Part shown: positions 41,213 to 50,602 of the stretch, one piece after another
Layout of the letters: each line of letters opens with the position of its first letter
Position numbering within the stretch: the first letter of the stretch is position 1
From: Sphingomonas melonis
Lineage (GTDB): Bacteria; Pseudomonadota; Alphaproteobacteria; Sphingomonadales; Sphingomonadaceae
Assembly (NCBI RefSeq): GCF_013409985.1
Contig: NZ_JACCBY010000004.1
Span: 1-64,000 of the forward strand
Reading direction: 5' to 3'
Length of the DNA: 64,000 nt
Made by a program: the position numbers and the translations under genes
The notes under the pieces: model-generated
What the model was told of the DNA's origin: nothing
Seen by the model: the letters and a program-made list of their open reading frames with translations, nothing else
Database searches by the model: none

Positions 41213-42100
41213 TCAGTTAGCCGGTGTTGAGAGATGTCTGGATAGCGCCTCCAGAAAGAGGTGGACCTTCCGCGGCACAAGCCTACGCGTCGGCAACACC
41301 GCCCAGATGCCCTGGTCAGGCACGGCACCGTCAGCCAACCTGATCTCTGTGAGCCGTCCGGCAGCCACGTCATCGCGTACGTTCCATTCCGAAAGTTGCA
41401 CGATGCCCAAACCCCGCAAAGCCGCTTCGTGCAGCGCCTCCATGCTGTCAGCGGCGAAGCGGCCGGCCACCGTCTGGCGGACGGCACGCCCCTTGTGCTC
41501 GAAGCTCCACTGGCGGGCGGCCGGAACGGCCAGGCAGTCGTGCTCTCGCAGTTCGACGACTCTTGTCGGGGCAGGATGGCTCGCCAGGTAGGCGGGGGCC
41601 GCGTAAAGGCCGCGTGCATTGTTCGCCAATCGGCGCGCGACGAGAGTGCTATCCTTTAGCTCGCCGAAACGCACTGCAACATCGATACCCTGCGCCGCAA
41701 GGTCGGCGACCGCGTCGCTCAACAACAGTTCTACCTTGAGCCGCTGATGTTCGTTGAGGAAGCCGACGAGCATCGGTGTCAGGATCTTGCGTCCGAACGG
41801 AACCGATGCAGCCACCCGCAGCAGGCCACCCGCTTCCTCGTCTCCGCCAGAAACCGCCGCTCGGCCGTCCTCGGCATGCGCGAGGATCGCCTCGGCGTGG
41901 GGTAGGAACGCCTCACCCTCCGGCGTGAGCGAGAGCGACCGCGTGGTCCGATGGACCAACCTGGCGCCCACCTCGGCCTCCAGCACGGCCAGCCGTCGCG
42001 ACGCTGCAACCGGGGTCAGGCCCAGGCGACGGCCGGCCCCCGACAGGCTGCCCTCCTGCACCGCTTCGATCAGGACGGCGAGGTCGGCGAGATCCAGCAT
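41213..42100 (-). CDS. LysR-family transcriptional regulator
   Basis: A 295-residue regulator when started at the ATG at 42100 (MLDLADLAVLIEAV), which fits the usual LysR start; a TTG at 42157 would add 19 residues. The winged helix is GSLSGAGRRLGLTPVAASRRLAVLEAEVGARLVHRTTRS. The effector domain (LRVAASVPFGRKILTPML) is of the CrgA/DsdC-like group. It diverges from an MFS transporter gene 99 bases away and probably controls it. Confidence 0.9.
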   Translation of the reverse strand: MLDLADLAVLIEAVQEGSLSGAGRRLGLTPVAASRRLAVLEAEVGARLVHRTTRSLSLTPEGEAFLPHAEAILAHAEDGRAAVSGGDEEAGGLLRVAASVPFGRKILTPMLVGFLNEHQRLKVELLLSDAVADLAAQGIDVAVRFGELKDSTLVARRLANNARGLYAAPAYLASHPAPTRVVELREHDCLAVPAARQWSFEHKGRAVRQTVAGRFAADSMEALHEAALRGLGIVQLSEWNVRDDVAAGRLTEIRLADGAVPDQGIWAVLPTRRLVPRKVHLFLEALSRHLSTPAN

Positions 42101-42199
42101 ATCGTGGCCTGATAAGCCGGCATGTCCGGATGCGCTACTTATGCTTTCCACCGACAAGGTCCAGATGGAGTGAGATCACCGCATAACCAGGAGGCCCGC

Positions 42200-43390
42200 A
42201 TGACAACCACAGCACCTGCTGCCGGCGCAGGGTCGGGCCACCGGCTCGGCTCCGCCCTTAACTTTTCGATGGCGGCGGCAGCGGGCATTGCGGTCGCCAA
42301 CATCTACTACAACCAGCCGATGCTCGGCATCATGGAGCGGGACCTCCCCGGCTCTGTCACCAGCCTCGTGCCCACGGCGACGCAGCTCGGATATGCCGCA
42401 GGACTGTTCCTGCTGATCCCGTTGGGTGACCTGATCGAGCGCAAGCGCCTGATCATCATCCAGTTCGGCGGCCTTGCGGTCGCGCTCGCAATCGCCGGGT
42501 CAGCACCCGGCGCGACCATGGTCATTCTCGCCTCGCTGCTAGTCGGTGTTCTCTCGACGGTCGCCCAGCAGATCGTGCCGTTCGCCGCGCACCTGTCCAC
42601 CCCGGAGCGGCGGGGAGCGACCGTGGGCACGGTCATGGCCGGCCTCCTCTGTGGCATCCTCCTCAGCCGCACGCTCGCAGGCTTCATCGCAACCCACGCC
42701 GGCTGGCGCGAGATGTTCTGGCTTGGCGCGCCGATGGCGCTGGGCGCCGGCGCGCTCATGGCGGCGTTGCTGCCGAAGAGCACGCCGGAGACAACCCACA
42801 CCTATGGCTCGTTGATCCGTTCGCTAGGTGGCCTCTGGTCCGAGTTTGCTGCCCTGCGGAAGGCAGCGATCACACAGGCACTGCTGTTCGCTGGCTTCAG
42901 CGCATTCTGGACCATCCTCGCGCTACGCCTGCAGGAGCCGCGCTTCTCGCTGGGTGCCGACGTCGCCGGCCTGTTCGGCATCGTCGGTGCCGTCGGCATT
43001 CTCGCGGCGCCCTTGGCCGGGCGCATCGCCGATCGTCGCGGGCCGCATCTGGTAATCCTGCTCGGCGCTGTCCTGACGCTGGCGGCGTGGGCTGTGTTCG
43101 GCGCATTCGGCACTGTCGCGGGCCTGATCGCGGGCGTCATCCTGCTGGACTTCGGGGTGCAGAGCGCGCTCGTCTCGAACCAACATGTGGTCTACGCCCT
43201 GCGGCCCGAAGCCCGCGCGCGCCTGAATACCATCTTCATGGGCGCCATGTTCCTTGGCGGTGCTGCCGGGTCCGCCGGTGCGACCCTCGCGTGGAACGTC
43301 GGCGGCTGGACGGCGGTGGTCATGCTTGGCATCGTCTTCTCCGCCATCGGCGTGGTGATCCAGTCCGCCGGCCTGAAGCGGGAGGGCTGA
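42200..43390 (+). CDS. MFS transporter, drug-efflux type
   Basis: A 396-residue membrane protein with about 12 hydrophobic segments. The ATG at 42200 follows CAGGAGG. Motif A between helices 2 and 3 appears as PLGDLIERKRLI, and the N-terminal YYNQPMLGIMERDL is typical of the YfmO/YnfM-like exporter group. Substrate unknown. It is divergently paired with a LysR gene, an arrangement usual for inducible efflux. Confidence 0.9.
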   Translation: MTTTAPAAGAGSGHRLGSALNFSMAAAAGIAVANIYYNQPMLGIMERDLPGSVTSLVPTATQLGYAAGLFLLIPLGDLIERKRLIIIQFGGLAVALAIAGSAPGATMVILASLLVGVLSTVAQQIVPFAAHLSTPERRGATVGTVMAGLLCGILLSRTLAGFIATHAGWREMFWLGAPMALGAGALMAALLPKSTPETTHTYGSLIRSLGGLWSEFAALRKAAITQALLFAGFSAFWTILALRLQEPRFSLGADVAGLFGIVGAVGILAAPLAGRIADRRGPHLVILLGAVLTLAAWAVFGAFGTVAGLIAGVILLDFGVQSALVSNQHVVYALRPEARARLNTIFMGAMFLGGAAGSAGATLAWNVGGWTAVVMLGIVFSAIGVVIQSAGLKREG

Positions 43391-43393
43391 ACC

Positions 43394-43516
43394 ATGCGGA
43401 TCGTAACCGCCGGAGGGTCGATGGCTGAACTCTTCGCGGCCGTCCTGTTGCGCCCGGGCAGGCACGCCAGAAACATCGTCGACGCCTCTCTGGTCGAGGT
43501 GTCATGGGGGAACTAG
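43394..43516 (+). pseudogene. N-terminal remnant of FAD-dependent monooxygenase
   Basis: A 40-codon frame starting MRIVTAGGSMAELFAAVLLR. The pattern MRIVxxGGSMAGLFAAxLLRRxGH is the FAD-binding Rossmann start of class A monooxygenases, here with Glu replacing the Gly of SMAGL. The frame then degrades to HARNIVDASLVEVSWGN and stops. No further domain follows. It is probably a decayed gene end left between the MFS and zinc-finger genes. Confidence 0.55.
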
Positions 43517-43583
43517 GTACAGGATCAGGCTGCGGGCGTGGTGCTTGCACTGACGCTGGCGCACCGTTCGCAGTGGAGGACAG

Positions 43584-43886
43584 ATGATGACCTGCAGACA
43601 CGCCGATACGATCCGCACCGTCACGCCAAGCGCGCTCGGCTGCGAGGAATGCTTGAAGATCGGCAGCGAATGGCTTCATTTGCGGCTCTGCCGCGAGTGT
43701 GGCCATGTCGGGTGCTGCGACCAGTCCCCACTCCGTCATGCAACAGCGCACTTCCATGCGACCCACCACCCCATCATCGAAGGCTACGATCCCCCGGAGG
43801 GTTGGGGCTGGTGCTACGTCGACGATGAGTTCATCGACCTACCCGATCAGACGCACCAAACGCGTCCAATCCCACGTTACTACTGA
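43584..43886 (+). CDS. UBP-type zinc-finger protein
   Basis: A 100-residue protein (the ATG at 43587 is better spaced from GGAGG at 43575 and may be the true start). It holds the ubiquitin-hydrolase-type finger: CRHADTI, LGCEECLKIG, LRLCRECGHVGCCDQS, RHATAHFHATHHPII, with Cys and His spaced as in zf-UBP. The C-terminal GWGWCYVDDEFIDL is typical of the bacterial members. In eukaryotes the domain binds the free ubiquitin C-terminus; in bacteria its partner is unknown. Confidence 0.88.
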   Translation: MMTCRHADTIRTVTPSALGCEECLKIGSEWLHLRLCRECGHVGCCDQSPLRHATAHFHATHHPIIEGYDPPEGWGWCYVDDEFIDLPDQTHQTRPIPRYY

Positions 43887-44058
43887 CCGGGTCACCCGTC
43901 GCGATCTGACCGAAGTAGGGCGAGCGATAAGACTCAGAAGTCGACGCCGAGCACGTCTTCGATGCTTCCTGAAGGCGTCCGTTCGTTGAGGTTGTTAGAG
44001 TGTCGGCCCCGCTCTCGCGTGACCGGTCGATCGCACGCGATGATCGTCAAGCTGCTGA

Positions 44059-44952
44059 TCAAGCGGCGAGACTGCGCGCCATGTCGATGAACGCCCGAAA
44101 CGCGGCCGAAGGATTGCGCCGGTTGGCATAGTAAAGGCAAACGGGTGACAAAGGAGGCGTCCAGTCTTCCAGCACCCGAACGAGCCGGCCGGCGTCGATG
44201 TCCTCGGTCACGTCGGACTCCATGGCGTAGGCGATGCCCATGCCATCCAGAACGGCGAACCGCGTGAGACTGGCCTCGTCTAGCGTGATCGGCCCATCGA
44301 CGTCGATCTGTAAGGGTTGTCCGTCCTTCTCGAACTGCCAGCGATGCAGCGCCCCGTTGGGTAGCCGAATGCGCAGGCAGGCGTGGCGCAGGAGATCGGG
44401 TGGGACGCTGGGCTTGCCGTTTGCCTCGAAATAGGCGGGCGTCGCGACCACGGCAAAGCGTCGCGCAGGTCCGATCGGCACCGCGATCATGTCGCTCGGC
44501 ACAAGGTTGGCGCTTCTCAGGCCGAGATCAAACCCGGCGGCGACGATATCAACGATCCGGCCCTCCGTGACGACATCGACGTGGACCTGCGGATAGCGGT
44601 GAAGGAAGGGGAGCAGTAGCGGACGCATGACCTCGCGCGCGCCGGTCGCGAAGGCGTTGATTCGCAGCGTGCCCGAAGGCGTCTCCTGATGCGCGCGCAC
44701 CGTTCCCATCGCCTCGTGCAGCAACCGGACCGCCGGCCGCACCTGGTCGACGAAGGTCTGTCCGGCATCGGTCAAAGAGACGCTGCGGGTCGTTCGATTG
44801 AACAGCCGCACGCCGAGCCGACGCTCCAGCTTGCCGATCAGGTTGCTCAACGCCGTGGTCGACAGCCCGAGTTCCAGCGCCGCGGCGCGGAACGATCCCC
44901 GCCGTGCAATGGCCAGGACTGCGTCGAATTCGATGAGCCCGTGCGTCGCCAT
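44059..44952 (-). CDS. LysR-family transcriptional regulator
   Basis: A 297-residue regulator starting at the ATG at 44952 ([16 protein letters not shown]); an alternative start at 44967 adds five residues. The winged helix is [40 protein letters not shown], followed by an effector domain with [22 protein letters not shown]. It diverges from an NTF2-like pseudogene and an SDR gene 95 bases away and probably controls that operon. Confidence 0.92.
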   Translation of the reverse strand: MATHGLIEFDAVLAIARRGSFRAAALELGLSTTALSNLIGKLERRLGVRLFNRTTRSVSLTDAGQTFVDQVRPAVRLLHEAMGTVRAHQETPSGTLRINAFATGAREVMRPLLLPFLHRYPQVHVDVVTEGRIVDIVAAGFDLGLRSANLVPSDMIAVPIGPARRFAVVATPAYFEANGKPSVPPDLLRHACLRIRLPNGALHRWQFEKDGQPLQIDVDGPITLDEASLTRFAVLDGMGIAYAMESDVTEDIDAGRLVRVLEDWTPPLSPVCLYYANRRNPSAAFRAFIDMARSLAA

Positions 44953-45047
44953 TATCCCACTTTCCACAACGCCGTATGGCGCTTTGCCCTGATTATCAGG
45001 AATGATCGAGCGCGCTAGCTATGTCTCGCCTCGCAAGGAGTCGGAAA

Positions 45048-45375
45048 ATGCCGATCGATCTACCCAAGCCCATCGCCGACTTCGTCGCCGCGAACGCCCG
45101 TCTCGACCTGGACGGGATGGTGAAGCCCTTCACGCCCGACGCCGTCATCGTCGACAATGGCAAGCGCTTCGAGGGACACGCCAGCGCGCGCCCTGTTCGA
45201 GCATGAAGTCGTGCCGGTGAAGGCGATCTTCACGCCCGAGACCGCCCGACACAAGGCGGGACGAGTGGTGGTGGAGGGCCAGGCCCATGGTACGTTCCCG
45301 GGCAGCCCGTTGCGCTTCACCTACGATTTCACGCTCGAGAACGACGCCATCGCCGTGCTGGAGATCAAGCTGTGA
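45048..45375 (+). pseudogene. SnoaL/NTF2-like protein, frameshifted
   Basis: An ATG at 45048 with AAGGAG upstream starts MPIDLPKPIADFVAANARLD, typical of NTF2-like fold proteins. The frame runs to KRFEGHASA near 45185 and then stops at 45206. The neighbouring frame carries the continuation RALFEHEVVPVKAIFTPETA to FDFTLENDAIAVLEIKL-like sequence, stopping at 45375. A one- or two-base indel near 45184-45196, in the run GCGCGCGCC, splits the gene. It could be a real mutation or a sequence error. The stop overlaps the next gene start (GTGA). Confidence 0.8.
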
Positions 45376-46160
45376 GCGTCGTGACCGATCCCAACGAGTT
45401 CGCGGGCAAGCGGGTGCTCGTCAGCGGCGGCACCAAGGGGTTGGGCCGCGCCACTGTCGAGCGCTTCCTGACCGGGGGCGCACGGGTCATCACCGCCGCT
45501 CGCGGTTATGCCGACCCGGTCGGAGACGCGGTCTTCGTACAAGCGGATCTCACGACCGCGGAGGGCAGCAAGGCGCTTGCCGAAACGGCACTCGATCAGA
45601 TGGGCGGGATCGACATCCTAGCGCATGTGATCGGCGGCTCGTCTGCGCCCGGCGGCGGCTTTGCCGCGCTGACCGACGACCACTGGCTGGCCGAGCTGAA
45701 CCTCAACCTCCTCGCCACCGTCCGGCTGGATCGCCTCCTGGTCCCGCAGATGATCGAGCGCGGGGCCGGGGCGGTGGTGCACGTCACCTCGACCCAGTCG
45801 ATCCTGCCCTTGCCGGACTCGACCACCGCGTACGCCGCCGCTAAGGCCGCGCTCCGGACCTACAGCAAGTCCCTCTCCAAGGAGCTGGGTCCCAGGGGCG
45901 TGCGGGTCAACGCGGTCTCTCCCGGCTGGATCATGACCGAGTCCTCGGTCGAGTTTCTTCAGCGCCTGCGCGCCGCGAATGGCGGCACGATCGAGGAAGC
46001 GCGGCAAATGGTGCTTGATGGATTGGGTGGCATCCCGATCGGCCGCGCAGCCGAGCCTCACGAAGTCGCCGACCTCATTGCCTATCTCGCCTCGCGCCGG
46101 GCCGCTGCAATCCACGGCGCAGAGTTCATCATTGATGGCGGAACGGTTCGAACTGTCTAA
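45372..46160 (+). CDS. short-chain dehydrogenase/reductase
   Basis: A 262-residue classical SDR starting with GTG at 45372, overlapping the NTF2-like stop. The NAD(P) motif is SGGTKGLG. The NNAG segment is changed to HVIGGSS, as in the SDR group that precedes an NTF2-like protein. The catalytic set is Ser in HVTSTQS and YAAAKAA. SPGWIMTESS and GAEFIIDGG follow. Coupled to the broken NTF2-like gene, and probably controlled by the divergent LysR. Confidence 0.9.
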   Translation: MSVVTDPNEFAGKRVLVSGGTKGLGRATVERFLTGGARVITAARGYADPVGDAVFVQADLTTAEGSKALAETALDQMGGIDILAHVIGGSSAPGGGFAALTDDHWLAELNLNLLATVRLDRLLVPQMIERGAGAVVHVTSTQSILPLPDSTTAYAAAKAALRTYSKSLSKELGPRGVRVNAVSPGWIMTESSVEFLQRLRAANGGTIEEARQMVLDGLGGIPIGRAAEPHEVADLIAYLASRRAAAIHGAEFIIDGGTVRTV

Positions 46161-46544
46161 CTCTTGGGGCATAAAAATCGGAGAGTTGTCATCGACCCAC
46201 AACTTGCCACTCAGGCTGCCTCACTGGCCTCCCAACCTCGGTCACTCGTTAATTAGCTGACGATCCAGCGGACAGCCTTGTCCAGGTGTCAGAAACAGAG
46301 TCGTCGACGGCCTTCGACGCGGGATTGAAAGTCGCCTCAGTCCCGCTAAACTGGGCATGTCGGAAAAGGCAGGCTTGGTGTGGTCAGCCCAAGCCCTTCT
46401 GGTAACGGAAGCTCTGGTCTTTGGCCTTGGCCGGGATCCCCACGACGAACAACGGACGTCCAAGACGGGCGTTCGGCAGTTCGTCTGCGAGGGTGCCTGG
46501 ACGAGGAACGCTCCGGTCGAACACTCGACTGAGGAGCGCCTGTT
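46161..46544. other. 384-base stretch without supported gene
   Basis: It lies between an SDR gene and the FAD monooxygenase. A roughly 50-codon open frame on the minus strand (containing RLGRPLFVVGIPAKAK) has no recognisable family and no start. I see no RNA gene or repeat. Confidence 0.45.
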
Positions 46545-48113
46545 ATGTCTTCCGATCATGATTCCAAACACAATGTCATCATTGCTGGCGCTGGCCCCGT
46601 CGGCCTGTTCCTGGCGTGCGAGCTGCGGCTTGCCGGCTGCTCGGTGCTCGTGCTCGAGCGCGCTCCTGCGCCGCAATCTCCGCTGAAGGCGCTGCCGTTC
46701 GGGTTGCGCGGCCTGACGCTGCCGACAATGGACAGCCTCGACCGTCGTGACCTTCTTGCGCCTCTGAAGGCCCGGATGAGCGCAAGAGGCACGGCAGCCG
46801 CGGCGCCCTGGACAGTTGGAGCGCGCCGTCCCGCCGGCCATTTCGCTGGCTTGCAGTTTTTCCGCGATCGGGTCGACGATACGGCATGGCCGTGGCGAGC
46901 GGCGGGTTCGTCCGAGCTGCTGGCCGTCGCTTTGGCGGACATCGAAGCGGTGCTGGCGGCACGGGCGACAGCGCTCGGCGTCACGATCCGCTACGATAGT
47001 GGGGTCGACGGGCTCGAACAGGTCGAGGACGGCGTGGTCGTCCATACCGGAACCAAGTGGCTTCGTGCCGGGTGGCTGGTTGGCTGCGACGGCGGCCGCA
47101 GCACAATACGCAAGGCCGCCGGGATCGGCTTTGCCGGCACCGAGCCGGAGTTCACCGGCTATTCAATGTCCCTCCGCCTCGCCGACCCGACCCCGTTGCG
47201 GCCGGGTCGCCAGCACACCGCAACCGGCATGTACACGTTCGCCCCGCCCGGTACGGTCACGATGGTGGATTTCGACGGTGGCACACGCCACCGGGCCGGG
47301 CCGCTGTCGCGCGAGCATGTCGAGACGGTGCTGCGCCGCGTCTCGGGCACCAATGTGACCGTGACGGCCCTCGACCGCGCGACGACGTGGACCGATCGGG
47401 CCTTCCTCGCGACCCAATACCGCAAGGGTCGCGTCCTGCTCGCCGGCGACGCCGCGCACGTGCACGCCCCGCTCGGAGGACAGGGCCTCAACCTCGGGCT
47501 GGGCGACGCGATGAACCTCGGCTGGAAGCTCGCCGCCACGATCGCCAGCCGCGCTCCTGCGACCGTGCTGGACAGTTACGAAGCCGAGCGGCGACCGCAA
47601 GCCGAACTGGTGCTCGACTGGTCACGGGCACAGGTTGCCCTGCTGCGGCCAGACCCGGGTTCGGCGGCGCTTCGATCGATCGTCCGGGCCCTGATGCAAA
47701 CGCGCGATGGCGCCACCTACTTTGCCGGGCGGGTTTGGGGTGCTGGGCTGCGATCCGAAGACGACGGGGCAGTTCATCCGCTGATCGGCCGAAGCGCGCC
47801 CGATGTCGCGCTCATGAACGGGCGACGGCTGAACGACGTCCTGCGTGACGGGCGAGCATGGCTGATCGACCTCGACCCCGCTGAGCCCTTGCGATCGGTC
47901 GCCGCCGGATGGGCGGACCAGCTCGGCTACCTCGCCGGCACGACGACGGCGGTTGTGGATTCCGCCGCCCTGCTGGTCAGACCCGACGGGGTGGTCGCCT
48001 GGGCAGGCAGAGAAGCCGATCGCGCCGGGCTGGTGCCAGCCATCACCCGCTGGCTCGGTGACCCTGCCCAATCCGGCCTGATGGTCGATCAGGCCGCGGC
48101 GCCCGCCGAATAA
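46545..48113 (+). CDS. class A FAD-dependent monooxygenase (PHBH fold)
   Basis: A 522-residue flavoprotein. The Rossmann motif GAGPVG is at about 15-20, the CDGGRST motif at 181-187 and GDAAHVHAPLGGQGLN at 301-316. The C-terminal thioredoxin-like domain (LIGRSAPDVALMNGRRLNDVL) is found in aromatic hydroxylases such as PgaE/MhpA types and in tetracycline-modifying enzymes. It uses NAD(P)H and O2 to hydroxylate an aromatic or polyketide substrate, which is unknown here. It converges with the SDR gene downstream, overlapping tails by 25 bases. Confidence 0.92.
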   Translation: MSSDHDSKHNVIIAGAGPVGLFLACELRLAGCSVLVLERAPAPQSPLKALPFGLRGLTLPTMDSLDRRDLLAPLKARMSARGTAAAAPWTVGARRPAGHFAGLQFFRDRVDDTAWPWRAAGSSELLAVALADIEAVLAARATALGVTIRYDSGVDGLEQVEDGVVVHTGTKWLRAGWLVGCDGGRSTIRKAAGIGFAGTEPEFTGYSMSLRLADPTPLRPGRQHTATGMYTFAPPGTVTMVDFDGGTRHRAGPLSREHVETVLRRVSGTNVTVTALDRATTWTDRAFLATQYRKGRVLLAGDAAHVHAPLGGQGLNLGLGDAMNLGWKLAATIASRAPATVLDSYEAERRPQAELVLDWSRAQVALLRPDPGSAALRSIVRALMQTRDGATYFAGRVWGAGLRSEDDGAVHPLIGRSAPDVALMNGRRLNDVLRDGRAWLIDLDPAEPLRSVAAGWADQLGYLAGTTTAVVDSAALLVRPDGVVAWAGREADRAGLVPAITRWLGDPAQSGLMVDQAAAPAE

Positions 48114-48991
48114 TCCATTGCGGCGAGATCGGTGATCAGATCAGGGCCTGACGGCTCCCAGCCCAATCGCACCCGCGTCCAGGCATTGGACGCGGTCATG
48201 TCGAGCGCGGCAAACGGTGCCATCCAGCCGAAGTATCGCTCGACGTCATCGATCGCAATCGAACGAACAGGAAGCCCGGAGCCCTTGCCGATTGCCTCGG
48301 CGATGGCGCGTGCGGCGATGCCCTCCTCTACCGAAGCATGATAACGCGCACCCGGCTCGCCCCTCTCCAGCGCCAGGACGTAGAGCTTCGCCACATCGCT
48401 GACGTGCGCCGCAGCCCAGCGCGTCTGCCCTTCGCCTACGTACGCCACCGCTCCGGCGCGGCGCGCTTCGGCGACCAGCGGCGTGATCAGCCCGGCCCTC
48501 GTGGTATCGTGCACCTGCGGAAGCCGGATGGTGCGCACGTCTATCCGTTGCGCAATCAGTGCGGCGCCGGCGAGTTCGGTCGCAATGCGCGGATTGGCGT
48601 GGTGCGGGTTGAGCACATCCTCGATTGCCGGCCCGCCCTGGAGCGGCGTGCCGATGCCCACCCCGGACGTAAGGAGGAGCGGCTTGTGCGTCCCCGCCAG
48701 AGCCTCGCCCATCGCGGCGATATTGCGCTCGTCTTTCTTCGTGTTTTCGAAGAAGGTCTCGAAATTGTGGTCAAATGCGCAGTGGATCACCGCATCGGCC
48801 GCCGCAGCGCCGCTGGCCAGCGTCTCGGGGCGCTCCAAGTCGCCGCGATGAACCTCGACGCCAGCCGCTTCGAGTTGCCGGGCACCTGCATCGGAACGGG
48901 TGAGGCCCAGCACGCCGTGGCCGCGGGCGAGCAGTTCGGGGATGATGTGCGAACCGATGAAACCGGTCGCGCCGGTCAGGAACACGCGCAT
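48089..48991 (-). CDS. NAD-dependent epimerase/dehydratase-like SDR
   Basis: A 300-residue extended SDR. The motif is GATGFIGSHI at residues 7-16, followed by VHRGDLERPETL and VIHCAFDHNFETF. The usual YxxxK is not obvious in the catalytic position (the region reads NPHHANPRIATE), so the enzyme may be an atypical reductase or a regulatory NmrA-like member. It diverges from the MmyB-type regulator (96-base gap), a common pairing. Confidence 0.88.
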   Translation of the reverse strand: MRVFLTGATGFIGSHIIPELLARGHGVLGLTRSDAGARQLEAAGVEVHRGDLERPETLASGAAAADAVIHCAFDHNFETFFENTKKDERNIAAMGEALAGTHKPLLLTSGVGIGTPLQGGPAIEDVLNPHHANPRIATELAGAALIAQRIDVRTIRLPQVHDTTRAGLITPLVAEARRAGAVAYVGEGQTRWAAAHVSDVAKLYVLALERGEPGARYHASVEEGIAARAIAEAIGKGSGLPVRSIAIDDVERYFGWMAPFAALDMTASNAWTRVRLGWEPSGPDLITDLAAMDYSAGAAA

Positions 48992-49087
48992 GGAAAGTCT
49001 CCTTCTTGTCCCCGGCTATTTCGCAACACTACGCACCCTGTTAAACTAGTGACCTTATCGTGGTATAACATTCAACAGGATGCGGTC

Positions 49088-49927
49088 ATGGCCAGCAAGG
49101 CACCCAACCAGCTCGGCACGTATCTGCGCGATCGTCGTATTCGGCTCGATCCGGCAGCGTTCGGGTTCGGCGGCGGCCGCCGGCGCACCCCAGGTCTCCG
49201 CCGCGAAGAGGTGGCGAGCCGGGCCAATATCAGCCCCACGTGGTATACCTGGCTGGAACAAGGCCGCGGCGGCGCCCCATCGGCCGACGTGCTCGATCGA
49301 ATCGCCAAGGGCCTGATGCTGACCGAGCCCGAGCGCGAGCACCTCTACATGCTGGGCCTGGGCCGTCCGCCCGAGGCACGCTACCAACCAGTCGACGGCA
49401 TCACGCCGCGTCTGCAGCGCGTGCTCGACGCGATGACGCTGAGCCCCGCGATCATCAAGACGGCGATGTGGGACGTCGTCGGCTGGAACCGGGCGGCGGC
49501 GATCCTGCTGACGGACTATGCCAAGCTGCCGCGCGAGGGACGCAACATCCTCCGGCTTATGTTCGGCAGCGACCATGTCCGCGCACGGAACGAGGATTGG
49601 GACAGCATCGCCCGTTTCGTGGTCGGCGCCTTCCGGGCCGACGTAGCACGTGCGGGCGCCAACAACAGCGCGGAGGCGACAAAGCTGATCGCCGAGCTTT
49701 GCCGGGTCAGTGCCGAATTCGAGGCGCTGTGGCAGGACAATGACGTGGTCGCACACGGGGACGGCGTGAAGCGCATCCACCATCCCGACGCAGGGCTACT
49801 CGCGATGGAATTCTCGTCTTTCGCCGTCGAAGGCAGGCCGGAACTCGGAATGATTATCTACAATCCCGCTTCATCCGACGACGCCGGTCGCCTGCGCGCG
49901 CTGCTGGACGCGCGCCAAGGTGAATGA
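49088..49927 (+). CDS. XRE-family regulator with MmyB-like sensor domain
   Basis: A 279-residue regulator. The N-terminal helix-turn-helix region has TPGLRREEVASRANISPTWYTWLEQGRGG, the pattern of MmyB proteins, followed by LTEPEREHLYMLGLGRPPEA and the ligand-binding domain from about 105 (IIKTAMWDVVGWNRAAAIL to LAMEFSSFAVEGRPELGM). The ATG at 49088 is chosen; longer readings overlap the divergent SDR gene. MmyB-type sensors often control one SDR gene next door, as here. The ligand is likely hydrophobic. Confidence 0.9.
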   Translation: MASKAPNQLGTYLRDRRIRLDPAAFGFGGGRRRTPGLRREEVASRANISPTWYTWLEQGRGGAPSADVLDRIAKGLMLTEPEREHLYMLGLGRPPEARYQPVDGITPRLQRVLDAMTLSPAIIKTAMWDVVGWNRAAAILLTDYAKLPREGRNILRLMFGSDHVRARNEDWDSIARFVVGAFRADVARAGANNSAEATKLIAELCRVSAEFEALWQDNDVVAHGDGVKRIHHPDAGLLAMEFSSFAVEGRPELGMIIYNPASSDDAGRLRALLDARQGE

Positions 49928-50055
49928 TCCTGACGAGCGCTGCTTGGCCTGACCGATCTCAAACCCGCGCTGGTCGCCCTTGTCACCATCTGTTCGGCCA
50001 TCGATGGAGCAACCGCGGCTGCGGCCCGACGTTTACGGCGCAACGGAGATTGCCG

Positions 50056-50403
50056 ATGCTAGCCCTCGCACTTGCCCTTGCCGCCGCCAGTCAACTCGAT
50101 CGATGCCTCAATGAGGGCGAGGCGGCGAGTGGCGTGACCCCGGCCATGTCGGCCTGTTACGTCGCGGACTACCAGCGCGCCGACGCGCAACTGAACGCCA
50201 CGTATAATGCGGCGATGAAGCGCATTCCGGTCGCCCGTCGGGCCGTTCTGCGCGCATCGCAACGCGTGTGGATTAGAAAGCGCGATGCGGCTTGCCCGAT
50301 TGACGATCGCCCCGGCGTTGGCACGATCGAGACGTTGAACCATCCCGCATGCCTGACAAAGCAGACCACCCGCCGGACTAGCTGGCTGACGCGCTTCCGC
50401 TAA
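50056..50403 (+). CDS. LprI-like (DUF1311) secreted protein
   Basis: A 115-residue protein. The ATG at 50056 follows AACGGAGAT and gives a short hydrophobic signal (MLALALALAAAS). The mature region has four cysteines with MSACYVADYQRADAQLNATYNAAMKR and QRVWIRKRDAACP, the DUF1311/LprI lysozyme-inhibitor-like pattern. It probably acts in the periplasm, perhaps against host lysozyme or peptidoglycan enzymes; this is family knowledge. It is monocistronic. Confidence 0.82.
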   Translation: MLALALALAAASQLDRCLNEGEAASGVTPAMSACYVADYQRADAQLNATYNAAMKRIPVARRAVLRASQRVWIRKRDAACPIDDRPGVGTIETLNHPACLTKQTTRRTSWLTRFR

Positions 50404-50602
50404 TTTCGCCGAAGCTCGCCTATGGCCAGACGTGTTGACCCACAACCAGACGTTCAGGCGCATTTCGGCGGTTCCCGGAAGCAGATACTTGTTCATATCA
50501 AAGGCAGGCCCGGTATGATCACCTTCGACGTTCCGCATTGAACGACGTTCAGCGTCATCACGGGCATCCCGAGGGATATGATGCTAAGGGAGTTTGGCCG
50601 GA

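Noticed and set aside
40979-41230. Plus-strand frame resembling the C-terminus of a molybdopterin oxidase (ILAALANAIADA)
   Set aside because: The similarity covers only about 12 residues and overlaps the end of the LysR gene; too weak to call.
46242-46400. Short minus-strand frames between the SDR and FAD monooxygenase as genes
   Set aside because: They have no start with ribosome site, no recognisable domain, and run antisense into the monooxygenase.
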